64,000 nucleotides of DNA, from positions 1-64,000 of the forward strand of contig JAZOOD010000010.1 of the NCBI GenBank assembly GCA_045654805.1, read 5' to 3'. Origin of the DNA: CAZNKU01 sp045654805. Its GTDB lineage: Bacteria; Bacillota; Clostridia; Monoglobales; Firm-18. Positions 41,466 through 49,884 of the stretch are shown here, piece by piece (position 1 is the first letter of the stretch; each line of letters begins with the position of its first letter). The notes beneath the pieces are model-generated. The model did not search any database. It was given only the letters and a program-made list of their open reading frames with translations, and was not told where the DNA came from. The position numbers were made by a program, and so were the translations under genes.

Positions 41466-42023
41466 TTAAACTCTTTCCATATATTCGCCTGTACGTGTGT
41501 CAATTCTGATAACATCACCCTGGTTAATGAAAATAGGCACGTGAATAATAGCACCTGTTTCCAAAGTACATGGCTTTGTAACGTTAGTAGCTGTATCACC
41601 CTTAACGCCAGGTTCTGTTTCTGTAACTTCAAGCTCAACGAATGTAGGTGGTTCTACATCAAATACATTACCCTTATAAGAAATTAAGCGAACAGTATCA
41701 TTCTCCTTAACGAATTTAAGTGCATCACCAAGCTGTGATGAGTTAAGTGGAATCATATCAAATGTTTCAGGATCCATAAAATAATACAAATCCCCATCGG
41801 AATAAGAATACTGCATATCCTTACGTTCAATATGAGCCTTTGGCATTTTATCTGTTGGTCTGAATGTTGTTTCAACATTAGATCCGTTAATTACGTCTTT
41901 AAGCTTTGTTCTTACAAAAGCTGCTCCCTTACCCGGTTTAACGTGCTGAAATTCAACTACCTGGTATACTTTTCCATCCATTTCAAAAGTAACACCGTTT
42001 CTAAAATCACCTGCTGTAATCAT
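41466..42023 (-). CDS. efp: elongation factor P
   Basis: Relieves ribosome stalling at proline runs. The 185-aa protein has the KOW-like N-terminal domain, the modification loop HVKPGKGAAFVRTKLK (Lys of PGKG is the usual modified residue) and the C-terminal signature GDVIRIDTRTGEYMERV. ATG at 42023 follows ggaggt. In many Clostridia it follows an M24 peptidase gene, as here. Confidence 0.98.
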   Translation of the reverse strand: MITAGDFRNGVTFEMDGKVYQVVEFQHVKPGKGAAFVRTKLKDVINGSNVETTFRPTDKMPKAHIERKDMQYSYSDGDLYYFMDPETFDMIPLNSSQLGDALKFVKENDTVRLISYKGNVFDVEPPTFVELEVTETEPGVKGDTATNVTKPCTLETGAIIHVPIFINQGDVIRIDTRTGEYMERV

Positions 42024-42091
42024 ATATTTATTACCTCCATACTTTTCTAATGTATATTTTACATTATTTTCTAATAAAATTCAAGTCTTTT

Positions 42092-43129
42092 TTACAATAT
42101 AATAAAATCTTTTGAAGAAAGTGTGAAATTTTCACATCCATTATCCGTTACCATCACCAAATCTTCTATGCGAATTCCGCAAAAATCTTCTAAATAAATT
42201 CCCGGTTCTACGCTGACAACATTGCCTGTTTTAAGAATATCCTCTGACCTTGGTGAAAGGTTAGGCTGTTCGTGTATTTCAAGACCTATACCATGACCTA
42301 AGGAGTGATTGAAGTTTTCACCGTACCCCGCATCTGTTATTATATCCCTCGCTACTCTGTCTACTTCCTTATTAAACACACCCGATTTAATTGAATCAAT
42401 AGCCGCAAGCTGTGCCCTTAAAACTGTATCATAAATATTTTTGGTTTTATCATCTGCGTACCCTATCGCCACAGTACGTGTCATATCACCGCAATATCCA
42501 TCATATACACATCCGTAGTCCAAAAGCACCACTTTGCCTTCCTCCACCTTTTTGTCAGTAAGATAAGCGTGTGGTAAAGCGCTACGTTCACCCACAGCAA
42601 CAATCGTATCAAAGGAAAGTCCCGATGCCCCTTGTTTTTTCATATAATATTCAAGCTCCAAAGCAATCTCTTTTTCAGTAATACCGGGCTTTATATATTG
42701 CAAAATGTGTTCAAAAGCCATATCCCCAATATGTTCTGCTCGGCGAATTTTTTTGCATTCTTCTGCACTTTTTACCTTGCGGTATTCATTAAGTTCGTCA
42801 GAGACGCCGATAGTTGTAACCGCAGGCATAGCTCTGCTCATCATTTTAAATGAATTGTATGAAATTGTCTTGTCCTCAAAGCCTATTTTGTCAAACCGCA
42901 TATCAGCGACAATCTTATAAGGCAAAGTTTTATATTCTATTACCTCAAAATCCTTTGCCTGTTCCTTTGCCTGTATAGTATATCTGCCGTCTACAATTAT
43001 ATACTTTTTTTCAGGGGTAAAAACCAACAAGCCTTCCCCACCTGTAAAACCACTGAAATATCGCAAGTTTTCTGCACTTGTGACAACAACCGCCTCAAGA
43101 TTTTTTCTTTTTAAAATATCATTAATCAT
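42092..43129 (-). CDS. M24-family Xaa-Pro aminopeptidase
   Basis: Cleaves peptides with proline in second position. The 345-aa protein has a creatinase-like N-terminal domain and a metal-binding catalytic domain. Metal ligands appear in VVLLDYGCVYDGYCGDMTRT, the HSLGHGIG loop, SVEPGIYL and RIEDLV. The ATG overlaps the aroQ stop by 4 bases (ATGA). Confidence 0.93.
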   Translation of the reverse strand: MINDILKRKNLEAVVVTSAENLRYFSGFTGGEGLLVFTPEKKYIIVDGRYTIQAKEQAKDFEVIEYKTLPYKIVADMRFDKIGFEDKTISYNSFKMMSRAMPAVTTIGVSDELNEYRKVKSAEECKKIRRAEHIGDMAFEHILQYIKPGITEKEIALELEYYMKKQGASGLSFDTIVAVGERSALPHAYLTDKKVEEGKVVLLDYGCVYDGYCGDMTRTVAIGYADDKTKNIYDTVLRAQLAAIDSIKSGVFNKEVDRVARDIITDAGYGENFNHSLGHGIGLEIHEQPNLSPRSEDILKTGNVVSVEPGIYLEDFCGIRIEDLVMVTDNGCENFTLSSKDFIIL

Positions 43130-43554
43130 AAACTAAGCTCCAATGCTCTTATAGCTACAAGATAGCTGTTGCTTCCAAAACCGCAAATCTGACCTTTGCA
43201 CACAGGTGCAATTACGGATTTGTGGCGAAATTCCTCTCTTGAATGAACATTTGTAAGATGTACTTCTACCACCGGCATCTCTGCAACAGGGATAGCGTCA
43301 CGGATAGCATAGCTGTAATGTGTAAATGCCCCCGCATTCATTATAATACCATCAAAATTACATCTTGCAGAATGAATTTTGTTTATAATTTCACCCTCAA
43401 TGTTTGACTGATAAAATTCCACATCTATACTATTTTCATCACAATATTTTTTAATGTTTGCATTTATATCTGCCAATGTTTCATTACCGTACTTTTCCGG
43501 TTCGCGAATACCCAGCATATTAAGATTAGGTCCGTTTATAATAAGAATTTTCAT
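43126..43554 (-). CDS. aroQ: 3-dehydroquinate dehydratase, type II
   Basis: Third step of the shikimate pathway. The 142-aa protein has the active-site start ILIINGPNLNMLGIREPEKY, the NAGAFTHYSYAIRDAI loop and VEVHLTNVHSREEFRHKSV. The ATG at 43554 lies eight bases behind ggag. It overlaps the nfo-like gene by 4 bases. No other aro genes are in the window. Confidence 0.97.
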   Translation of the reverse strand: MKILIINGPNLNMLGIREPEKYGNETLADINANIKKYCDENSIDVEFYQSNIEGEIINKIHSARCNFDGIIMNAGAFTHYSYAIRDAIPVAEMPVVEVHLTNVHSREEFRHKSVIAPVCKGQICGFGSNSYLVAIRALELSL

Positions 43555-44402
43555 CCCAAACACTCCTCGTATATTTTTTTCATAATCAAAGCATCCTGAC
43601 TTTGAGTTCCTGCTGATTCACAAATGATTGTAGGTGACAGCTTGCGTTTCGCCAAAACTTTAGCCAAGGGCGTAAAGTCAGGACCGTATTCTGTATTTTC
43701 AAAAGTAAGGTGTTTTTTCTCCCCTGCCTTTGTAAATTCAATTTTACTGAAATGGGCGTGGAATTTTCCGACACGTTCTCTGCCGATTTTCTTTTCCATA
43801 TACTTTATAATATGGTCAAAATCTTCTTCCGTCTTTAATTCTCCCTGCATTCTGGCATTAAGATGTCCAAAGTCCACAGTAGGCAAAAGCCTTTCGTCCA
43901 TAGAGCATATCTCCATTACTTCTTCAATTGTACCCATCTGGTTTATTTTGCCCATAGTCTCCATGCAAAGTGTAACGTCTCCAAGGCCTGCGTCGTCAAG
44001 TTCATTCAAAGCACGCTCTATTGTGGTTTTTGAAATTTCCATAGCATACCTTCGGGTAATATCCTTGGCAGCACCCATATGCACAACCAATCTGCCTGCT
44101 CCCATATGATGTGCAGCATTCGCTGCCTGCAAAATATATTTTATTGTATTGTCAATCTTTTCAGGCTCCACACTTGATATGTTTGTAAAATACGGCGCAT
44201 GCACACTTAGTATAATATTATGCTCCCTTGCTTTTTCACCAAGCATCACCGCAGCCTCGTCGGATATTTTTACACCTCTGCCACATTGATATTCATAGGC
44301 ATCAAGACCTATATTTGCAAGCCATTTTGGCATTTCGAGTGACGACTTTCCACCCTCGTCATAAAAAATTTCAGGATTACCGGCTGTTCCGAATTTAACC
44401 AT
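43551..44402 (-). CDS. TIM-barrel endonuclease IV-like protein
   Basis: A 283-aa AP endonuclease 2-type TIM barrel. Ligand-like residues are seen in ILSVHAPYF, LVVHMGA, LCMETMG, TVDFGHLNAR and GKFHAHF. Sequences of this type in Clostridia are annotated as endonuclease IV or xylose-isomerase-like proteins; DNA repair is likely but not certain. The ATG at 44402 follows gggagg. Confidence 0.85.
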   Translation of the reverse strand: MVKFGTAGNPEIFYDEGGKSSLEMPKWLANIGLDAYEYQCGRGVKISDEAAVMLGEKAREHNIILSVHAPYFTNISSVEPEKIDNTIKYILQAANAAHHMGAGRLVVHMGAAKDITRRYAMEISKTTIERALNELDDAGLGDVTLCMETMGKINQMGTIEEVMEICSMDERLLPTVDFGHLNARMQGELKTEEDFDHIIKYMEKKIGRERVGKFHAHFSKIEFTKAGEKKHLTFENTEYGPDFTPLAKVLAKRKLSPTIICESAGTQSQDALIMKKIYEECLG

Positions 44403-44468
44403 TGACCCGCCTCCCAATTTTGTAATAAAATAATTGTATCACAAGACTCTATATTTGTAAAGTTAAAA

Positions 44469-44491
44469 GGAGGATAGGTTATCTATCCTCC
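44469..44491 (-). terminator. terminator upstream of the nfo-like gene
   Basis: A perfect 9-bp stem (ggaggatag / ctatcctcc) with a 5-base loop and a following TTTT on the minus strand. It ends the transcript of the broken gene at 44621-45293. Confidence 0.85.
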
Positions 44492-44620
44492 AAAATACTT
44501 AATTAGCACCCTGTTTTCTTGCCCGTTATAATCATATTGATGCAATCAAAGTTTTAAATAATTTAATCCTGTTATAAAATCTACCACATCATTGTAACAA
44601 TATACCAATTCGGCTTAATT

Positions 44621-45293
44621 TTAATAATAGTGCAATAATTCTTCGTCACTTACTTTAATATCAACTGAATACGCCGTCTTGCCTGGATATGTTGCGTCTC
44701 CTTTTAATTTTTGACCAAATTTATACATATAGACCGCCTTGTTCAGTTCCCTTTGCAGTTGACGGACTTTTTTCATTCGGTGTTTTATCTACATTTTCTG
44801 TTGTAGTATAATTATTGTGCTTAAAGTCAAATTCATCTTTTGCATCAATATATTTTTGTAATGGTTGAGCGTGTTTAAGGTATGAACCTTTATTTTCCTT
44901 ACTTAAATGCCCTATCATTTCCATTATTGATGCATTAAACAACTTGTCAGCATTTGCATCTTTTGCAAGATGTCTCTTTACTGATGCTGTCTGTACATTT
45001 TCAAAGCTTGTACCCTCGTCTGCATCCTGCATGTATGAAGGTGCTTCATCTAAACCTGCGTGAATACTCTTTTTCACACTGTCACCGGCATACTTGAATG
45101 TGTCCTTATGTTTCTCCTCCCACTGTTTTGCAAAGTCTGTTTAGGGTGTAATGGTTGGTTTAATTTCCTTATTTCCATTATACCTTACTGAATCAGAATT
45201 GTCCACAGTAACTTTAGTGGGTGATTCTATTTTGTATGTAGTTGTCCTTCTTTCTGTAATATTTGGTTTGTAATTTTTAAAATTGATAGCCAT
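44621..45293 (-). pseudogene. gene of unknown function split by a stop codon and a frame change
   Basis: Three coding pieces lie in line on the minus strand. Piece 1 (45293-45141) starts at ATG behind agggaag: AINFKNYKPNITERRTTTYK, 50 aa, ends at TAA. The same frame stays open after that stop (TDFAKQWEEKHKDTFKYAG) to 44721, 139 codons. Piece 3 (44728-44621, MYKFGQKLKGDATYPGKTAY and ending DEELLHYY) is in another frame and overlaps piece 2 by 8 bases. Joined, they give about 225 aa. No family recognised. Either a decayed gene, or coupled short genes. Confidence 0.6.
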
Positions 45294-45388
45294 TGTATCA
45301 CTTCCCTTCATTTTTATTTTTAATAGTTTGACTATCAACTTTAATTTAACATATATAAACACGAAAATATTGGCAAAGATTTTTAATA

Positions 45389-45421
45389 AAAAAGTAGAAG
45401 GTGACCAAAGTCACCTTCTCA
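45389..45421 (-). terminator. terminator after agcS
   Basis: A 10-bp stem (agaaggtgac / gtcaccttct), loop of 4 bases, followed on the minus strand by ACTTTTTTA. Confidence 0.88.
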
Positions 45422-45431
45422 AAAAAATTAA

Positions 45432-46847
45432 TTATTTAACTAAATTAGATTTGTATCTGCCGATATAATCCTTCGTTTCCCTTGAAACAACACCGCTAAG
45501 CAATATCAGAGCGACAACGTTAGGGAACGCCATCAAACCGTTAAATATATCTGCGATTGTCCAAACTTCAGAAACTGTAAGGTATGGACCAATAAATACA
45601 GCAATAATATAAAGCCATTTAAATGTCATAAGAATTGGTTTTTTGTTACCAACAAGATACTGCAGACATCTTTCAGAATAATAATCCCAACCAAGAATTG
45701 TCGTAAATGCAAAGAATGCAAGACAAATCATAAGGATAAATGCTGAAACATTAGTATTAAATGGTAGCCCCTGCTGGAAAGCATAACTTGTTACAGCTGC
45801 ACCTTCCAAACCTTCAACCTGCCAAGCACCCGTAAGCACAATTGAAATACCTGTCATTGTACAAACAATAATTGTATCAATAAAAGTTCCTGTCATACAA
45901 ACAAGACCCTGCCTAACAGGTTCTTTTGTCTTAGCTGCAGCTGCTGCGATAGGCGCAGACCCAAGACCAGCTTCATTAGAGAAGATACCTCTTGCAATAC
46001 CCTTTTGCATAGCGATAAATATTGTACCAACAACACCACCTGTTACAGCGCTTGGGTTAAATGCACCCTTAACAATTGTAACAACAGCTGCAGGAACTTC
46101 TGTAATATTGCAGATGATAATTGTCAAACCGCAGAGTACATAAACAACAGCCATAAACGGAACTATAATTTCAGAAACCTTTGAAATTCTCTTAAGTCCG
46201 CCAATAATAACCAAAGCAACAAATACAGTAACTACCGCACCGGCAATAACAGTTGCAGTTGGATAAGCACTGCCAAACAAATTAATTGTGTTTGCTTTTG
46301 CAGGATCAAAGAAATTCTGTACAGCAGATGCAATACCGTTCACTTGTGTCATTGTACCAATACCCAATAGACCAACAAGCATACCAAAAACAGCAAACAA
46401 CACTGCAAGCCATTTCCAACCCTTACCAAGGCCTTTTTCTATGTAATAGAAAGGTCCGCCCAAAACTGTGCCATCAGGCCCGATTTCTCTGTATTTAACA
46501 GCCAACAGACCTTCAGCATATTTTGTAGCCATACCAAGTAGAGCCGCAACTTCCATCCAGAACAATGCACCGGGACCACCTGTACAAACAGCAGTAGCAA
46601 CACCTACGATGTTACCTGTACCGATAGTTGCGGAAAGAGCAGTACATAAAGCACCAAATGTTGATACTTCACCTTCAGCCCCATCTTCCTCTTCCTTAAA
46701 CATAAACTTTAATGCTTTTCCAAGGTGTAAAAACTGTACACCTCTTGATCTTAATGTAAGCAATAAGCCAACTACCAAGATCAGCACAATTAGCGGTATG
46801 CCCCATACCAAGTCATCAATTTTCGTAAGAATTTCACTAAAATTCAT
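45432..46847 (-). CDS. agcS: alanine/glycine:cation symporter
   Basis: An AGCS-family transporter that brings in alanine or glycine with Na+ or H+. The 471-aa membrane protein has about 11 segments and the family motifs ALSATIGTGNIVGVATA and GIFSNEAGLGSAPIAAAAA. The upstream glycine riboswitch indicates glycine as a relevant substrate. ATG at 46847 follows gaaaggaag. Confidence 0.95.
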   Translation of the reverse strand: MNFSEILTKIDDLVWGIPLIVLILVVGLLLTLRSRGVQFLHLGKALKFMFKEEEDGAEGEVSTFGALCTALSATIGTGNIVGVATAVCTGGPGALFWMEVAALLGMATKYAEGLLAVKYREIGPDGTVLGGPFYYIEKGLGKGWKWLAVLFAVFGMLVGLLGIGTMTQVNGIASAVQNFFDPAKANTINLFGSAYPTATVIAGAVVTVFVALVIIGGLKRISKVSEIIVPFMAVVYVLCGLTIIICNITEVPAAVVTIVKGAFNPSAVTGGVVGTIFIAMQKGIARGIFSNEAGLGSAPIAAAAAKTKEPVRQGLVCMTGTFIDTIIVCTMTGISIVLTGAWQVEGLEGAAVTSYAFQQGLPFNTNVSAFILMICLAFFAFTTILGWDYYSERCLQYLVGNKKPILMTFKWLYIIAVFIGPYLTVSEVWTIADIFNGLMAFPNVVALILLSGVVSRETKDYIGRYKSNLVK

Positions 46848-46913
46848 ACTTTCCCTTCCTTTCTGTCCGCAGTTTTACTGCGGTACCTCAAAATAGATTT
46901 CTGAATTCGGAAA

Positions 46914-46951
46914 TAAAAAAACTTTCCCCGAATTCAATATCTCGGAGAAAG
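46914..46951 (-). terminator. riboswitch-controlled terminator before agcS
   Basis: Minus strand: ctttctccga pairs with tcggggaaag and is followed by TTTTTTT. Glycine binding upstream should decide whether it forms. Confidence 0.88.
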
Positions 46952-46966
46952 CGGATTTGCTTTTTA

Positions 46967-47056
46967 AAGCTCTGTCCTTTTGCCTGAGAGATTAACAACC
47001 GATACCGGTTGCCGTACACCTTCGGCGCCCATAAAAGAGACTCTCCAGAGTTATTA
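46967..47056 (-). ncRNA. glycine riboswitch (single aptamer)
   Basis: Minus strand: TCTGGAGAGTCTC, GGCGCCGAAGG and AATCTCTCAGGCAAAAGGAC, followed by AGAG, are the conserved core of the glycine riboswitch. Only one full aptamer is present, with no second tandem copy before the terminator. Confidence 0.93.
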
Positions 47057-47065
47057 CAAATCAGT

Positions 47066-47094
47066 ATTATACACTCTTAAAACAAAAAAATCAA
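47066..47094 (-). promoter_or_regulatory. promoter of agcS
   Basis: TTGATT (47089-47094), 17-base spacer and TATAAT (47066-47071) on the minus strand, just before the riboswitch. Confidence 0.82.
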
Positions 47095-47177
47095 TAGATA
47101 TTGTATAAATTCTTGTTTTTTTGTAAATTTTATACTTATTTAACTTATTTAGATATACTGTTTTTAATAAAATTTCA

Positions 47178-47206
47178 TTTACAACATGTTTTTTTTGATG
47201 TATAAT
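47178..47206 (+). promoter_or_regulatory. promoter of galE
   Basis: TTTACA (47178-47183), 17-base spacer and TATAAT (47201-47206), 33 bases before the galE start. Confidence 0.78.
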
Positions 47207-47239
47207 TGTAACATACAATAAATTGAGGGGTGATTTTTG

Positions 47240-48253
47240 ATGAATATTTTAGTAACTGGCGGTGCAGGATATATCGGAAGTCATACTTGTGTACAACTTT
47301 TAGAATCAGGACATAATATAATTGTACTTGACAACCTTGATAACAGTTGTGAGGAATCTTTAAACAGAGTCAAAAAAATTACTGGTAAGGATTTTAAATT
47401 TTATGAAATAGATTTGCTTGATTACGAAAGCACAAATAAGGTTTTTGAAGAAAATAATATTGATGCAGTAATACACTTTGCAGGCCTCAAGGCAGTGGGA
47501 GAAAGTGTTTCCATTCCCTTGAGATATTATCACAATAACATTACGGGAACACTTAATCTCTGTGACATTATGTCAAAACACAATGTCAAAAAGCTTGTAT
47601 TCAGTTCGTCTGCAACGGTTTATGGTGACCCATCTACTGTGCCCATTACAGAGGATTTCCCTCTTCACGCAACAAATCCATACGGCAGAACTAAGCTTAT
47701 GATTGAGGAAATTTTAAATGACCTTTATGTTTCGGACAACGATTGGGACATAGTAATACTAAGATACTTTAACCCTGTGGGTGCACACGAAAGCGGTATT
47801 ATGGGTGAAGATCCCAACGGTATTCCAAACAACCTTGTCCCCTATATTTCACGTGTTGCTATTGGTACATTAGAATGTTTGTCTGTATTCGGCAACGACT
47901 ATAACACGCCTGACGGTACAGGAGTACGTGATTACATTCATGTTGTTGACCTTGCAGATGCACACGTTAAATCAGTGGAAAAAATTGCAGAAAAAACCGG
48001 CGTGTTAACTTATAACGTAGGTACGGGAAACGGCTATAGTGTTCTTGACATAGTTAAGGCTTTTGGGAAAGCGTGCGGACATAATATTAAGTATAGAATT
48101 GTGGACAGACGTCCGGGAGATATTGCTGTATGCTATGCAGACCCTAAGAAAGCAAAAGAGGAACTTGGTTTCGAGGCAAAAAAGACATTGGAAGATATGT
48201 GCAATGATACGTGGAAATGGCAATCACTTAATAAAAACGGGTACAAATCCTGA
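47240..48253 (+). CDS. galE: UDP-glucose 4-epimerase
   Basis: Interconverts UDP-glucose and UDP-galactose with bound NAD+. The 337-aa SDR protein has GGAGYIGSH near the start, the SSSATVYG serine motif and the catalytic YGRTK. The ATG at 47240 lies nine bases after gaggggtg; the adjacent TTG at 47237 is less likely. The next gene starts 36 bases later and may be co-transcribed. Confidence 0.97.
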   Translation: MNILVTGGAGYIGSHTCVQLLESGHNIIVLDNLDNSCEESLNRVKKITGKDFKFYEIDLLDYESTNKVFEENNIDAVIHFAGLKAVGESVSIPLRYYHNNITGTLNLCDIMSKHNVKKLVFSSSATVYGDPSTVPITEDFPLHATNPYGRTKLMIEEILNDLYVSDNDWDIVILRYFNPVGAHESGIMGEDPNGIPNNLVPYISRVAIGTLECLSVFGNDYNTPDGTGVRDYIHVVDLADAHVKSVEKIAEKTGVLTYNVGTGNGYSVLDIVKAFGKACGHNIKYRIVDRRPGDIAVCYADPKKAKEELGFEAKKTLEDMCNDTWKWQSLNKNGYKS

Positions 48254-48289
48254 TATTAATACTGCAGTTGTAGAAAGAAGATAATTACT

Positions 48290-48823
48290 ATGATAAAGGC
48301 TTGGGGACATTTTAAAACAATTACAAAACATAGACATACTGTTATAAAACACTGTGTAAAATCAGGAATATTCTGGCAAGGATTATTCCACGATTTATCC
48401 AAATATTCACCGACAGAATTTAAACATGGTATAAAATATTACACAGGTAAAAAAAGTCCTAACGAGGGTGAACGTGCAGAATATGGATATTCCCTTGCGT
48501 GGATGCACCATAAGGGTCGCAATAAACACCATTTTGAATACTGGACAGATTATAATCCAAACACAAAACTTGTATCTTCTGTAAAAATGCCAGCAAGATA
48601 TCTGGCAGAAATGTTTTGTGACAGGGTTGCTGCAAGTAAAATTTATCAGGGCAAAAATTACAGCAACCACCACCCTCTTGAGTATTTTGAACGAGGCAAT
48701 GCTAAAAATATTATGCACCCGGAAACAGCAAAAAAACTAAGAGAAATACTTGTTATCCTTGATGAAAAAGGTGAAAACGAGGCTTTTAAAGCATTAAAAA
48801 ATCTTGTAAAAAACGATTACTAA
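48290..48823 (+). CDS. DUF5662 family protein
   Basis: A 177-aa protein rich in His and Asp. Conserved-looking segments are HRHTVIKHCVKSGIF, GLFHDLSKYSPTEF, AWMHHKGRNKHHFEYW and MPARYLAEMFCDRVAA. The HD-like pattern suggests a metal-dependent hydrolase, but the activity is unknown. It has a weak upstream ribosome site (agaag). A two-way terminator follows. Confidence 0.85.
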   Translation: MIKAWGHFKTITKHRHTVIKHCVKSGIFWQGLFHDLSKYSPTEFKHGIKYYTGKKSPNEGERAEYGYSLAWMHHKGRNKHHFEYWTDYNPNTKLVSSVKMPARYLAEMFCDRVAASKIYQGKNYSNHHPLEYFERGNAKNIMHPETAKKLREILVILDEKGENEAFKALKNLVKNDY

Positions 48824-48843
48824 TATATATATGTAAATCATCA

Positions 48844-48878
48844 AAAAACTCACCTTATTTTTTAAGGTGAGTTTTATT
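48844..48878. terminator. two-way terminator
   Basis: A 12-bp stem (aaaactcacctta / taaggtgagtttt) with T-runs on both sides, between the DUF5662 gene (+) and the small membrane protein gene (-). Confidence 0.9.
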
Positions 48879-48886
48879 ATACTAAT

Positions 48887-49096
48887 TTATCTGTTAACAA
48901 TATTTCCAACCAATACCCCGCCGAAAGCAACTCCCGCACCGATTACAGCAACAATAAGTCTTGCAACAGTTGATGCGATATCAATTCCTTCGGAACCGAA
49001 ATATACACCATATGCACCGCATATTCCCCAAAATACCAACATAAAACCTATGATAACAGCTAAAAACTTTATCAAAGCACCAATCTTTTCTCTCAT
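48887..49096 (-). CDS. small membrane protein
   Basis: A 69-aa protein with two hydrophobic segments (FLAVIIGFMLVFWGICGAYG and VARLIVAVIGAGVAFGGVLV). It has a good ggaggg Shine-Dalgarno nine bases before the ATG. Such two-span proteins of unknown role are common. It lies after the WalR-like gene with a 70-base gap. Confidence 0.72.
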   Translation of the reverse strand: MREKIGALIKFLAVIIGFMLVFWGICGAYGVYFGSEGIDIASTVARLIVAVIGAGVAFGGVLVGNIVNR

Positions 49097-49165
49097 ATGT
49101 ATATACCCTCCAACAAAAGTTTATAAATATATTATATATAAAACACAAAAGTTTGTCAATAAAAA

Positions 49166-49870
49166 CTATGCCTGCTTAGCAAAATAATACCCAACACCGC
49201 GTCTTGTAACCACAAACTTAGGGTTAGACGGGTCATCTTCAATTTTTTCTCTCAATCGTCTTACAGTAACATCCACAGTACGCACGTCACCATAATACTC
49301 ATATCCCCACACTTTTTCAAGCAAAGCTTCTCTTGAATAAATTTTTTCCGGCTGTAATGACAAAAATTTCAGTAATTCAAACTCCCGAAGAGTAAGGTCA
49401 ATTATCTTATCATTCTTTTTCACTTCATATTTGTCTATATTAATAGTGAGCGACCCGTGTTTTAAGCTTGTTGTGTCAGAATTTACACTAAGATAAGTAA
49501 AATCCTGACTGCCTCGTCGAAGATTAGCTTGTACCCTTGCCATAAGTTCTCTTATTGAAAATGGCTTTGTTATGTAATCATCGGCACCGAGTGCAAGACC
49601 TAAAACCTTATCTACTTCTTCCTCACGTGCCGTAATCATTAAAATAGGAGTGGAAATACGTTCTCTCAGCTTTCGACAAACTGTAAATCCGTCCATTTTA
49701 GGAAGCATTACATCAAGCAAAATTAAATCCGGATTTTTTTCCAGAGCTAAATTAAGAGCGCTCTCACCATCATATGCCTCAAGAACATTATACCCTTCCT
49801 TTTTAAGATTAAATCGGAGTATATCAACTATTGGTTCTTCGTCGTCAACAATTAATATTGTTTTTTCCAT
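49166..49870 (-). CDS. OmpR-family response regulator, WalR-like
   Basis: A 234-aa two-component regulator. The receiver has acidic DDEE, phosphoacceptor Asp in LILLDVMLPKMDG, Thr in MITARE and Lys in ITKPFS. The C-terminal winged helix carries VDVTVRRLREKIEDDPSNPK. It resembles WalR (YycF), which controls cell-wall hydrolases. No histidine kinase gene follows. It starts 14 bases after the M23/LysM gene, which fits a cell-wall role. Confidence 0.9.
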   Translation of the reverse strand: MEKTILIVDDEEPIVDILRFNLKKEGYNVLEAYDGESALNLALEKNPDLILLDVMLPKMDGFTVCRKLRERISTPILMITAREEEVDKVLGLALGADDYITKPFSIRELMARVQANLRRGSQDFTYLSVNSDTTSLKHGSLTINIDKYEVKKNDKIIDLTLREFELLKFLSLQPEKIYSREALLEKVWGYEYYGDVRTVDVTVRRLREKIEDDPSNPKFVVTRRGVGYYFAKQA

Positions 49871-49884
49871 AACAATATCTCCTT

